From NCBI GenBank assembly GCA_019752775.1, contig JAIELU010000263.1, forward strand, positions 1 through 6,688: 6,688 bases of DNA, written 5' to 3'. Position 1 is the first letter of the stretch, and each line of letters begins with the position of its first letter. The DNA is from Campylobacterales bacterium. GTDB taxonomy: Bacteria; Campylobacterota; Campylobacteria; Campylobacterales; Arcobacteraceae. Positions 1 through 6,688 of this stretch are shown piece by piece. The notes beneath the pieces are model-generated. The model was not told the origin of the DNA and ran no database searches. It worked only from the letters and a program-made list of their open reading frames with translations. The position numbers were made by a program, and so were the translations under genes.

Positions 1-681
1 ATAAATACACAAGTAAATGCAATAAATGAAGCAATAAGTGTAATCGATCAAATAGCATTCCAAACAAATATTCTTTCTTTAAATGCAGCAGTAGAAGCAG
101 CAACAGCTGGAGAAGCAGGAAAAGGTTTTGCAGTAGTTGCAGCAGAAGTTCGAAACCTTGCAAGTAGAAGTGCGGAAGCTGCTAAAGAGATAAAAAGTAT
201 CGTAGAAAATGCAACAAAAAAAGCAAATGATGGTAAAAAAATAGCTGGAAATATGATTGATGGATATAAACAGTTAAATGGAAATATCATTCATACTATA
301 AACTTGATACAAGATATTCAAAATGCTTCAAAAGAACAATTACTTGGAATTGAGCAAATAAATGACGCAGTAAATCAATTAGATCAACAAACACAACAAA
401 ATGCAGCAGTTGCATCACAAACTCATGACGTGGCTGTATTAACAGATCAAATTGCAAAATTAGTTGTAACAAATGCCGATGAAAAAGAGTTTAAAGGTAA
501 AAATGAAGTTAAAGCAAAAAATGTAAAATCAGCTGCTAAAGCTATACATAATGCTGAAAGTCATAATAAAATAGTGGCACCACATACAAATAAAGTAACA
601 CCAAAAACAGTAAAACATGAATCAAATCATGTGGTTTCTAAATCTAATACAAAAGAGGATACAGAGTGGGAGAGTTTTTAA
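1..681 (+). CDS. Methyl-accepting chemotaxis protein, C-terminal part (5' end outside window)
   Basis: The frame is open from base 1 and encodes 226 residues ending at TAA 679-681. The start lies to the left of the window, and the first internal ATG (253) is not the true start. Residues 16-54 are the highly conserved cytoplasmic hairpin tip of chemoreceptors (DQIAFQTNIL, LNAAVEAATAGEAGKGFAVV, AAEVRNLA), which docks CheA and CheW. The second coiled-coil helix follows to about residue 155 and contains a methylation-type site, ASKEQLLG, with Glu112/Gln113. The remaining ~65 residues are a Lys/Asn/Ser/His-rich, probably disordered tail ending in EWESF. That ending fits the aromatic-x-x-aromatic pentapeptide that tethers CheR/CheB in enterobacterial receptors (NWETF). 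The sensor domain, membrane segments and ligand cannot be judged from this fragment. The gene converges on the transglutaminase gene with a 6-base gap and has no evident functional link to it. Confidence 0.96.
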   Translation: MNTQVNAINEAISVIDQIAFQTNILSLNAAVEAATAGEAGKGFAVVAAEVRNLASRSAEAAKEIKSIVENATKKANDGKKIAGNMIDGYKQLNGNIIHTINLIQDIQNASKEQLLGIEQINDAVNQLDQQTQQNAAVASQTHDVAVLTDQIAKLVVTNADEKEFKGKNEVKAKNVKSAAKAIHNAESHNKIVAPHTNKVTPKTVKHESNHVVSKSNTKEDTEWESF

Positions 682-690
682 ACTCTTCTA
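667..690. terminator. Candidate bidirectional terminator hairpin between convergent genes
   Basis: AGAGTTT (671-677) and AAACTCT (680-686) form a perfect 7-bp inverted repeat. Outward pairing continues with G-T, G-C, G-T and T-A to 667/690. With a realistic loop, the core is AGAGTT / AACTCT around TTTA. The palindrome contains the stop codons of both converging genes (679-681 plus, 688-690 minus). The stem is A/T-rich and neither side has a strong trailing T-run, so a terminator role is inferred from position and symmetry only. Confidence 0.4.
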
Positions 691-1581
691 ATCAGTTAAG
701 ATTTTGACATTAACTTTTACGCCCAAAGAACTATTACCACTACTTTGAACGACACCTTTTAATGGTGAAATATCTGAATAATCTCTTCCATATCCTAAAA
801 TAATATACTCTTCATTTGGAATTCTATTATTTGTAGGATCAAAATCAACCCAGCCAAAATCTGGAATATATATAGAAAACCATGCATGTGAAGCATCTGC
901 TCCAAAAAGTTTTTCTTTCCCAGCTGCTGGAATAGTTTGAATATAACCACTTACATATCGAGAAGGAATTCCAATACTTCTAAGTGCTGATATTGCAAAT
1001 TGAGCAAAATCTTGACAAACTCCTTTTTTTTCTTTAAAAATCGTTTCTATTGGAGTTGTAATATCACTAAAACCTGATACAAATTTGAAATCATTAAAAA
1101 TTCTAGACATAAATTCATTAGTTGCTTCAATAATATTTCTATTTTCACTAAAAGATTCTAGAACATATTTTTTTATTTCCATTGATGGCATTGGAATTGA
1201 ATCAGTTTCGAATAAAAAATATTTTGCTAAAACATCATTTGGATGATAAGAACTAAGTCTTTGTTTTAGCTCTTTTAGCGTTATTTTTACCTCTTTAATT
1301 AAATTTAATTCTTTTTCGATTTCTTCTTTTATTCTTTCAACCCTTGAAGTCGCAATAACTTTCAAGTTTTTATGGGCTTCTCTAATAAGCATAAAATTAT
1401 TTGTATTTCCAAAATAATCTATAAATTCATTTGTTTCATAGGGTGTTGGCTCTATTTTTAAAGAGTATTCCAATAGTTTTTGAGTATTGGAATTTTTTGG
1501 TTTTAATCTTGCTAGATTATGACTAAAAGTTACAAGAGCAACATAATCAAATTTTGTTTCGTGGTATATTTCATAAATCAT
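688..1581 (-). CDS. Stand-alone transglutaminase-like cysteine enzyme (Bact_transglu_N + transglutaminase core)
   Basis: This 297-residue protein has no signal peptide or membrane segment, so it is probably cytoplasmic. Residues 1-90 match the N-terminal beta domain of bacterial transglutaminase-like proteins (start MIYEIYHETKFDY; LARLKP; YFGN). The papain/transglutaminase core covers about 155-255. Its catalytic triad is visible: Cys189 in KKGVCQDFAQ, His232 in ADASHAWFSI and Asp248 in WVDFDPTNNR. The family hydrolyses or transfers amide bonds; the substrate is unknown. The length is normal for the family and the triad is intact, so the enzyme is probably active. ATG 1579-1581 is chosen because it gives the family-typical N-terminus and lies 2 bases after the stop of the ATP-grasp gene. 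There is no strong Shine-Dalgarno, only a weak GAG, which suggests translational coupling. It is the last gene of the operon. Its partners imply a role in trimming, activating or transferring a peptide-like product rather than protein cross-linking. Confidence 0.93.
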   Translation of the reverse strand: MIYEIYHETKFDYVALVTFSHNLARLKPKNSNTQKLLEYSLKIEPTPYETNEFIDYFGNTNNFMLIREAHKNLKVIATSRVERIKEEIEKELNLIKEVKITLKELKQRLSSYHPNDVLAKYFLFETDSIPMPSMEIKKYVLESFSENRNIIEATNEFMSRIFNDFKFVSGFSDITTPIETIFKEKKGVCQDFAQFAISALRSIGIPSRYVSGYIQTIPAAGKEKLFGADASHAWFSIYIPDFGWVDFDPTNNRIPNEEYIILGYGRDYSDISPLKGVVQSSGNSSLGVKVNVKILTD

Positions 1582-1583
1582 GC

Positions 1584-4076
1584 TTACTCGTTGTAGTGTG
1601 AAAAATATGTTTTTGTTAATTCATCAGATGTTTTTGTTAATAAATCAGAAAGTATAGATAAAAATTTATCTAGCTCTTTATAAATATATTCGTTTTCTGG
1701 AATTTCTAAAAGTTTTTGAGTATTTGTTAAAGTTATCATAGAAAACAGTTTAAATATAGGTTCTTCAAAACTGCTAAGATGTGAATTATCAATATTTTTT
1801 GGAAGTTCTTTTAAATCAGCTAGTAACTGATTTATAATATAAATTAATGATTTAGGATATTTTGTGTTGAATATTAAAAAATCTAAGACATTTTCCAATG
1901 CCAAAGATGATTTATAATAAGCTCTATATGAGTTATAACTTTCATAAGAATTTAGCATAGAATCTAAGACATCATATTCGATTAATTTATCAAATTTTTG
2001 AGTAAGAAGAGATCTTAATTTTGAAATTAGTAGTTGTGAAACTTCTATTTTTGAACCAATATCAAATAAAATTAAACCTTGTTCTTTAAAGATACTTTCA
2101 TCAATTAACTCTTTGTACGCCATTAAATAAATCAAAAGTTTGTCAAGTTCATTTATATGATCTTTGTTCGAAGAAATCTCTTTTTTATTATAATTATTCC
2201 ATTCTTTTTGCATTTTTTCATAAATTCTCCATGCTTCCATAGTAAGAAGATTTTTAACACTTGCATTTAAATCTGAAAGCAGAGTAAGACTAAAACTAAG
2301 AGTTCCCGCTCTATTTTTATCTCTAATTAATGAGATTATCTCTTTCATTGGTACCATAGTAGATTTTTCATCTAAAAATCCTGGATAACTCATAGTTAAA
2401 TGAGTTAAAGCATTATTTAGAATTTTATTTGTTTGTGTTGAATTTGTATGATCGTCATATCTGTTTAGATTGAGCATACTTTTAAGATTAAATCTAATCA
2501 TTCGCGCTGTTGTTATTGACCTTGTTAAATATCTTCCTAACCAAAAAAGATTTTCTGCTCTTTTTGTTGAAATATTTTCTAATCTTGAATCAATAAAAGA
2601 TCTATTTTTAAAAATACTATTTCCAGAAAAATCATCATCTTTACCAAGAATCCATAAATCTTTACTTGTTCCACCTTTTTGGTTTGATACTACAAGTGAA
2701 TCTTTTGATGGTGAAACCCTAATTAAACCACCTGGCATTACATGATATTTTTCTTCATGTAAATATGAAAAAGCTCTAATAACTGTATTTCTTGGTTCAA
2801 CTTTTCCTTTTGTAAAAGAAGGAGTGGTTGAGAAATCTATGATTTCTTGACCCACATAATAGTGAGGATTATTTTGTATTTTTTCTATTAAATTTTTCAA
2901 TTCTTCATTATTTAATTTATTTGCAAAATACACTTCTATATTATCTGTTCTATCAATTTTTTTGATAATTAGATTTTTGATATTTGCAAGAACAAAATCA
3001 AGTTCTTTTTTTTGTCCACACCACCAAGTTGCTATTTGAGGTAAAATTAATTCTTCATTTAATAAAAACTTTGCAATATTTTTCATAAAAGGATTTAGTC
3101 CAATATTCTCTAAAATACCAACACCAATTGGATTTATCATTGATAGATTATCTTTTCTAATTACATTTACAAGTCCAGCAACTCCTAGTTGCGAATTGTT
3201 TTTTAATTCAAGTGGATCACAATATTGTGAATCTACTCTTCTAATTAAAGTATCAACTTTTCGTAAACCATTTAAATTTTTTAGCCATAATTGGTTGTTT
3301 TTTACAAGTAAATCTTCCCCTTGAACAAGAGTTAAATCTAAAAAAGAACTGATATATGAATGTTCAAAATATGTTTCATTTAAAGGACCGGGAGTTAAAA
3401 GTGCAATTAGTGGATTCTCATGATTTGATGAAGAGAGAGATTTTAGCATATCTTTAAACCCTTCAATAAATTTCGCCATTTTTAGAATTTCAATATTTGG
3501 ATATAAATCATTTGAAATAGAATTCATAGTAAGTCGATTTTCTATTGCATATCCTAATCCAGATGGTGATTGAGTTCTGTCATTTATAACCCAAAACTTT
3601 CCATCAGGACCTCTGCTTATATCTGTTGCATAAAATCTCATAGAATAATAATCTTTGTTTTCAAAGTTGAAAACTTCAGGAATAAAACTTTTGTGAGCAA
3701 AAATAATTTCAGCAGGAACAATTCCCTCTTTTATCAATCTTTGCTCTGTATATAAATCTTTGAAAATTAGATTTAAAAGTTTTGCTCTTTGTTTTAAACC
3801 TTTTGAAATCTCTTCCCATTCTTGTGAAGTTAATACTAAAGGAATTGGATCTAAGTTCCATCTTCGATTATTTCCATCTGGATCATTGTAAATGTTGTAG
3901 GTAACTCCATTATCTTCAAGTCGCCAATCAATTTCCGTTTGTTTAAGTTCAAGTTGTTTGATACCAGCTTTTTCCAAACCCTCTATAATATTAACCCAAT
4001 GGGGTCTTATTGTACAAGAGTTATCAAACATCTCATCAAAGGATGATTCTAACTTACAACTATCAAAAATTGACAT
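1584..4076 (-). CDS. Circularly permuted type-2 ATP-grasp protein fused to alpha-E (DUF403) domain
   Basis: This 830-residue cytoplasmic protein has two parts. Residues ~55-480 are the circularly permuted ATP-grasp (DUF404/DUF407 type) ligase. Signature blocks are DRTQSPSGLGYAIENR (166-181), GPLNETYFEH (230-239), QGEDLLVKN (252-260), LIRRVDSQYCDPLEL (277-291), LPQIATWWCGQ (345-355), VEPRNTVIRAF (426-436), VMPGGLIRVS (446-455) and QKGGTSKDLWIL (466-477). Residues ~500-830 are a helical alpha-E domain: STKRAENLFWLGRYLTRS (503-520), LLTMEAWRIYEKM (610-622), FDIGSKIEVSQLL (671-683) and the YRAYYK / YPKSLIYIINQL blocks (717-751). ATP-grasp enzymes join a carboxylate to an amine through an acyl-phosphate. 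This subfamily is predicted to form peptide-like amides, and its substrate is unknown. Its ATG follows the DUF2126 stop directly (TAGATG), and the next gene starts 2 bases after its stop. The alpha-E half is more diverged than the ligase half. The extreme 3' end has a small in-frame duplication. Confidence 0.94.
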   Translation of the reverse strand: MSIFDSCKLESSFDEMFDNSCTIRPHWVNIIEGLEKAGIKQLELKQTEIDWRLEDNGVTYNIYNDPDGNNRRWNLDPIPLVLTSQEWEEISKGLKQRAKLLNLIFKDLYTEQRLIKEGIVPAEIIFAHKSFIPEVFNFENKDYYSMRFYATDISRGPDGKFWVINDRTQSPSGLGYAIENRLTMNSISNDLYPNIEILKMAKFIEGFKDMLKSLSSSNHENPLIALLTPGPLNETYFEHSYISSFLDLTLVQGEDLLVKNNQLWLKNLNGLRKVDTLIRRVDSQYCDPLELKNNSQLGVAGLVNVIRKDNLSMINPIGVGILENIGLNPFMKNIAKFLLNEELILPQIATWWCGQKKELDFVLANIKNLIIKKIDRTDNIEVYFANKLNNEELKNLIEKIQNNPHYYVGQEIIDFSTTPSFTKGKVEPRNTVIRAFSYLHEEKYHVMPGGLIRVSPSKDSLVVSNQKGGTSKDLWILGKDDDFSGNSIFKNRSFIDSRLENISTKRAENLFWLGRYLTRSITTARMIRFNLKSMLNLNRYDDHTNSTQTNKILNNALTHLTMSYPGFLDEKSTMVPMKEIISLIRDKNRAGTLSFSLTLLSDLNASVKNLLTMEAWRIYEKMQKEWNNYNKKEISSNKDHINELDKLLIYLMAYKELIDESIFKEQGLILFDIGSKIEVSQLLISKLRSLLTQKFDKLIEYDVLDSMLNSYESYNSYRAYYKSSLALENVLDFLIFNTKYPKSLIYIINQLLADLKELPKNIDNSHLSSFEEPIFKLFSMITLTNTQKLLEIPENEYIYKELDKFLSILSDLLTKTSDELTKTYFSHYNE
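1607..1648 (-). repeat. 21-bp imperfect tandem duplication inside the 3' end of the ATP-grasp/alpha-E gene
   Basis: The unit at 1607-1627 is repeated at 1628-1648 with 19 of 21 bases identical; the difference is tc versus aa at the eighth- and seventh-last bases. The unit is exactly seven codons long, so the frame is kept. The copies encode the related heptads DELTKTY and DLLTKTS near the C-terminus, within a helical, poorly conserved tail. This looks like replication slippage with no obvious effect on function. Confidence 0.75.
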
Positions 4077-6596
4077 CTATTTTTTTATCCACCTTTGTCT
4101 TAAATCTAATGTGTGAGGGTACTCTTTATTTTTTGGCATCTCTTTAAAAAGAAGTTTTTTACTTCCTTTTGTATTTGTTAAAGTTCTTGTTGCTTCCACT
4201 GCAAAAATAGAGTTTGCTTCCCCTGAAAGTGAAGGTTCATAAGCTTCAACTTCACCTTGAGAGTGATTGAAGTCCCAATATCTATTTATTCTTCTTGATT
4301 CTGCTTCAAAAGAATTTACAGGGAATGTATCATAACTTCTTCCACCTGGATGTGCAACAAAATAGTTGAATCCACCAATAGATCTAGTATTCCATTTATC
4401 TATTATATCAAAAGTTAAAGGTGTATCTACTTTAATAGTTGGATGAAGAGCCGACCAAGGTTGCCAAGCTTTATATCTAACACCACTTACATACTCACCT
4501 TCAATATCTGTTTTAGAAAGTGGAACTTGCACACCATTACAAGTTACAATGTATCTTTCTTCATTAAAATTAGCAATTTTAATTTGTAATCTTTCGACTG
4601 ATGAATCAACATATCTTGAAGTTCCTTGTGAACTTGATTCTTCACCTAAAACATTCCAAGGTTCAATTGCAGATCTTATTTCAACTGGCATTGATTCAAT
4701 CATTGTCATTCCATATAATGGGAATCTAAATTCAAAGAATGGGTCAAACCAATCAAGTTTAAATTCATAACCCTCATCATTTAAATATTGAACAACACTT
4801 CTTAAATCCTCTTTTACATAATGTTCAAGTAAGAATTTATCATGTAATCTTGTTCCCCATCTAACTAAATCATGTTTGTATGGTTTTTCCCAAAAACAGG
4901 ACACTAAAGCTCGAACTAATAACATTTGTAAAAGTGCCATCTGAGAGTGAGGTGGCATATCAAAAGCACGAAGTTCTAAAATACCAAGTCTTCCTGTGCT
5001 ACTATCAGGTGAATATAGTTTATCTATACAAAACTCACTTCTATGAGTATTTCCTGTAATATCTGTTAACATATGTCTAAATAATCTATCAGTTAACCAA
5101 AAAGGAACATCTCCACTTTCAGGGATTTGTGAAAAGGCAATTTCTAATTCATAAAGATTCTCAGCTCGTCCCTCATCAACTCTTGGAGCTTGAGAAGTTG
5201 GTCCAATAAATGCTCCTGAGAATAGATAAGATAAACCTGGATGGTGTTGCCAAAATGTGATTAAACTTCTAAGTAATTGAGGATTTCTTAAAAGTGGAGA
5301 ATCACTAGGTTTTAATGCTCCAATAGTAACATGGTTACCACCACCTGTTCCTGTGTGTCTTCCATCAAGCATAAATTTTTCAGTTCCAAGTCGGCAGAGT
5401 CTTGCATCTTCATATAAAGATAAAATATTATCACTTAATTCTTTCCATGAAGAAGTTGGTTGAATATTTACTTCAATAACACCAGGATCTGGAGTTACTT
5501 TTATTCTATCAGTTCTTAAATCATGTGGAGGTTCATATCCCTCAATAATTACAGATAATTTTAACATTTCAGCTGTTTGTTCAATCGAAGCTATTAAATC
5601 TAAAAATACCTCTGTATCTTCAATTGGAGGTAAGAAAATACAAAGTTTATCATCTCTTATTTCAGAACTAATTGCAGTTCTTACAAAAGTATTAGAGCTA
5701 CATTTTGTAGTTGTTTTTGAGTTTATTTTTTTTGCTCTTTTTTTAACATCTTTTATATAATCCCCAAGTTCAGGAGCATATGCAAATAAATCTGTTTCAA
5801 AACTTTTTTCAATTTCAACAGTTGGTTTTACAATCAAAGATTCAAGAGGAAGTCTAAGTCCCAATGGAGAATTGCCAGCACTTAAAAAAAGATGATTTCT
5901 TCTAAATTCCCATTTTGAACTAATCCATTTCTTTACTTCTGAATTTAAAGGTAAAACATAACCAACCTCAGAATTTAAACCTTGAGTTAGTTTTTCGACT
6001 AATGTTTTTCGCTCTAACGGGTCTTTTAAATCATATTTTAAAGGGTCAATATCAAGAGGAAGTTCAGCTTCTTTCATAATATAATAAATTGGGTCTTCAA
6101 AAGCTGGAAGAATATTTTCATCACTAACTCCTAAAACTTTAGCTAAAGTTGATAAAAAGTTTTTAGCATCTTGTGAAGTATAAGGGAAAATATCATTTTT
6201 ATTTGCTAGAAGTTTTGGGTTTTCCCAAACTGGCTTTTTGTCTTTTCTCCAATAAATAGTTGTTTGCCATCTAGGAAGTGGTTCCCCTGGATACCATTTT
6301 CCTTGGGCATGATGTAAAAGTCCACCAGTTGTACTTGTATCTAAAAGTCTTCTTGCTAGTTTTGTAGCTAATTCTCTTTTATGAACGCCGTCTGCTTCAC
6401 TATTCCATTGAGCTGATTCCATATCATCAATAGATACAAAAGTAGGTTCTCCTCCCATTGTTAGACGAACATCATTTTTTACTAAATCCTCATCAACTTT
6501 AAATCCTAAGTTATAAATTGCATCCCATTGTTCTTGTTTATAAGGTTTTGTAACTCTTGGTGATTCAAAAATTCTTGTAACTGGAAATACAGTCAT
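4077..6596 (-). CDS. DUF2126 putative amidoligase, lacking its N-terminal transglutaminase domain (5'-truncated at a junction)
   Basis: The 839 visible residues match the DUF2126 region of large (~1100-residue) transglutaminase/amidoligase proteins. Signature blocks are VTRIFESPRVTKPY (6-19), RLTMGGEPTFVSIDD (44-58), GKWYPGEPLPRW (99-110), PDPGVIEVNIQPT (369-381), LDGRHTGTGGGNHVTIG (410-426), EGRAENLYELEIAF (475-488), ILELRAFDMPPH (539-550) and HPGGRSYDTFPVN (749-761). The EVNIQPT, GTGGGNH and ELRAFD blocks resemble motifs of the glutamine-synthetase/COOH-NH2 ligase fold, in line with the predicted amide-forming role; substrates are unknown. In full-length relatives a transglutaminase domain of roughly 270-300 residues comes before VTRI..SPRVTKPY. 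Here Met1 lies inside that linker, only seven codons follow an in-frame stop (6618-6620), and base composition changes at this point. So ATG 6594-6596 is probably an internal Met, not the native start. It is the first gene of the operon visible here, and its stop abuts the ATP-grasp ATG. Confidence 0.9.
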   Translation of the reverse strand: MTVFPVTRIFESPRVTKPYKQEQWDAIYNLGFKVDEDLVKNDVRLTMGGEPTFVSIDDMESAQWNSEADGVHKRELATKLARRLLDTSTTGGLLHHAQGKWYPGEPLPRWQTTIYWRKDKKPVWENPKLLANKNDIFPYTSQDAKNFLSTLAKVLGVSDENILPAFEDPIYYIMKEAELPLDIDPLKYDLKDPLERKTLVEKLTQGLNSEVGYVLPLNSEVKKWISSKWEFRRNHLFLSAGNSPLGLRLPLESLIVKPTVEIEKSFETDLFAYAPELGDYIKDVKKRAKKINSKTTTKCSSNTFVRTAISSEIRDDKLCIFLPPIEDTEVFLDLIASIEQTAEMLKLSVIIEGYEPPHDLRTDRIKVTPDPGVIEVNIQPTSSWKELSDNILSLYEDARLCRLGTEKFMLDGRHTGTGGGNHVTIGALKPSDSPLLRNPQLLRSLITFWQHHPGLSYLFSGAFIGPTSQAPRVDEGRAENLYELEIAFSQIPESGDVPFWLTDRLFRHMLTDITGNTHRSEFCIDKLYSPDSSTGRLGILELRAFDMPPHSQMALLQMLLVRALVSCFWEKPYKHDLVRWGTRLHDKFLLEHYVKEDLRSVVQYLNDEGYEFKLDWFDPFFEFRFPLYGMTMIESMPVEIRSAIEPWNVLGEESSSQGTSRYVDSSVERLQIKIANFNEERYIVTCNGVQVPLSKTDIEGEYVSGVRYKAWQPWSALHPTIKVDTPLTFDIIDKWNTRSIGGFNYFVAHPGGRSYDTFPVNSFEAESRRINRYWDFNHSQGEVEAYEPSLSGEANSIFAVEATRTLTNTKGSKKLLFKEMPKNKEYPHTLDLRQRWIKK
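4089..4094 (-). promoter_or_regulatory. Likely Shine-Dalgarno of the ATP-grasp/alpha-E gene, inside the end of the DUF2126 gene
   Basis: On the minus strand the last codons of the DUF2126 gene contain AAAGGTGG, close to the AAGGAGG consensus. It lies 12 bases before the ATG at 4076. The spacing is a little long, but no other purine-rich block is nearer except the A-run encoding the terminal lysines. It supports ATG 4074-4076 as the start and tight coupling to the upstream gene. Confidence 0.45.
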
Positions 6597-6688
6597 TGAC
6601 GCCTTGATTGAGGTTGTTCAGCGTATTCGTCAGAGTAGCGTTGAGCAAGATCGTTTGGCTGGTATTATCACTTTAAAAGGCTACCCTC
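6597..6688 (+). other. Compositionally foreign 92-bp tail with a coding-like plus-strand frame, unrecognised
   Basis: This stretch has 42 G/C of 92 bases (46%), against about 29% in the preceding 116 bases, and several CpG steps that are rare to its left. The plus-strand frame beginning at 6598 is open to the edge. It reads as a plausible soluble helical protein piece (DALIEVVQRIRQ, then SSVEQDRLAGIITLKGYP). All three minus-strand frames are closed by stops. There is no convincing start codon or Shine-Dalgarno, so if it is coding it is cut at its 5' end at the junction and runs out of the window at its 3' end. I do not recognise the protein. It is not the expected upstream part of the DUF2126 gene, nor does it look like an A/T-rich promoter region of the same genome. 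Confidence 0.5.

Noticed and set aside
48..290. Minus-strand open frame of 80 codons rich in Ala, Phe and Ser that mimics a membrane protein
   Set aside because: It is the antisense of the conserved chemoreceptor hairpin, where alanine-rich helices make stop-free antisense frames.
1023..1031. Homopolymer T-run next to the catalytic-cysteine region of the transglutaminase gene, a possible slippage or frameshift site
   Set aside because: The reading frame continues correctly through FKEKKGVCQDF with all catalytic residues, so no frameshift is present and no alternative product is apparent.
2470..2745. Plus-strand open frame of 91 codons
   Set aside because: It lies entirely antisense to conserved ATP-grasp and alpha-E blocks, has no family resemblance, and its peptide is what the reverse strand of an AT-rich gene would give.
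3570..3755. Plus-strand open frame of 61 codons
   Set aside because: It is antisense to the conserved DRTQSPSGLGYAIENR region of the ATP-grasp domain, with no start signal or recognisable product.
4549..4770. Plus-strand open frame of 73 codons
   Set aside because: It is antisense to the well-conserved C-terminal part of the DUF2126 protein; nothing supports independent coding.
688..6596. Possible mobile element or defence system
   Set aside because: There is no transposase, integrase, terminal repeat, nuclease or toxin signature. The genes belong to a known metabolic or peptide-modification set and match the AT-rich composition of the neighbouring chemoreceptor gene.
6597..6688. Promoter and leader region of the amidoligase operon
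   Set aside because: The stretch is G+C-richer than the genes, shows no A/T-rich -10 or spaced -35, and the family's missing N-terminal domain should be encoded here rather than a promoter.

Overview
The window is AT-rich (about 30% G+C in the stretches counted). Protein style and codon use suggest a Campylobacterota bacterium of the Arcobacter/Aliarcobacter kind. This is inferred from the lysine- and asparagine-rich proteins, the chemoreceptor tip variant and the A/T-ending codons, not from a marker gene.

Layout: bases 1-681 (+) hold the 3' part of a methyl-accepting chemotaxis protein. It carries the conserved signalling hairpin, a flexible tail and a terminal EWESF tether. Six bases further on, and facing it, is the end of a tightly packed minus-strand operon. 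Read in transcription order, the operon contains: a DUF2126 putative amidoligase (6596-4077), a circularly permuted type-2 ATP-grasp protein fused to an alpha-E (DUF403) domain (4076-1584), and a stand-alone transglutaminase-like cysteine enzyme (1581-688). The gaps are 0 and 2 bases, so the three are almost certainly co-transcribed and translationally coupled. A palindrome spanning both stop codons at 667-690 may terminate both converging transcripts.

The operon matches a widespread but biochemically uncharacterised system, predicted by comparative genomics to make or attach a peptide-like product. The GS-like amidoligase and the ATP-grasp enzyme would form amide bonds. The transglutaminase fold would cleave or transfer amides, and alpha-E would act as an accessory partner. 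No Anbu-type protease, often linked to such operons, lies within the window.

The right edge is anomalous. The DUF2126 protein normally starts with a transglutaminase domain of roughly 270-300 residues. Here it begins in the linker after that domain, and the last 92 bases (6597-6688) change to about 46% G+C. On the plus strand they read as an unrelated, coding-like fragment with no clear start. The simplest reading is a junction near 6594-6600, either an assembly or amplification chimera or a real rearrangement, that removed the front of the amidoligase gene. No RNA genes, insertion sequences or CRISPR arrays were seen.
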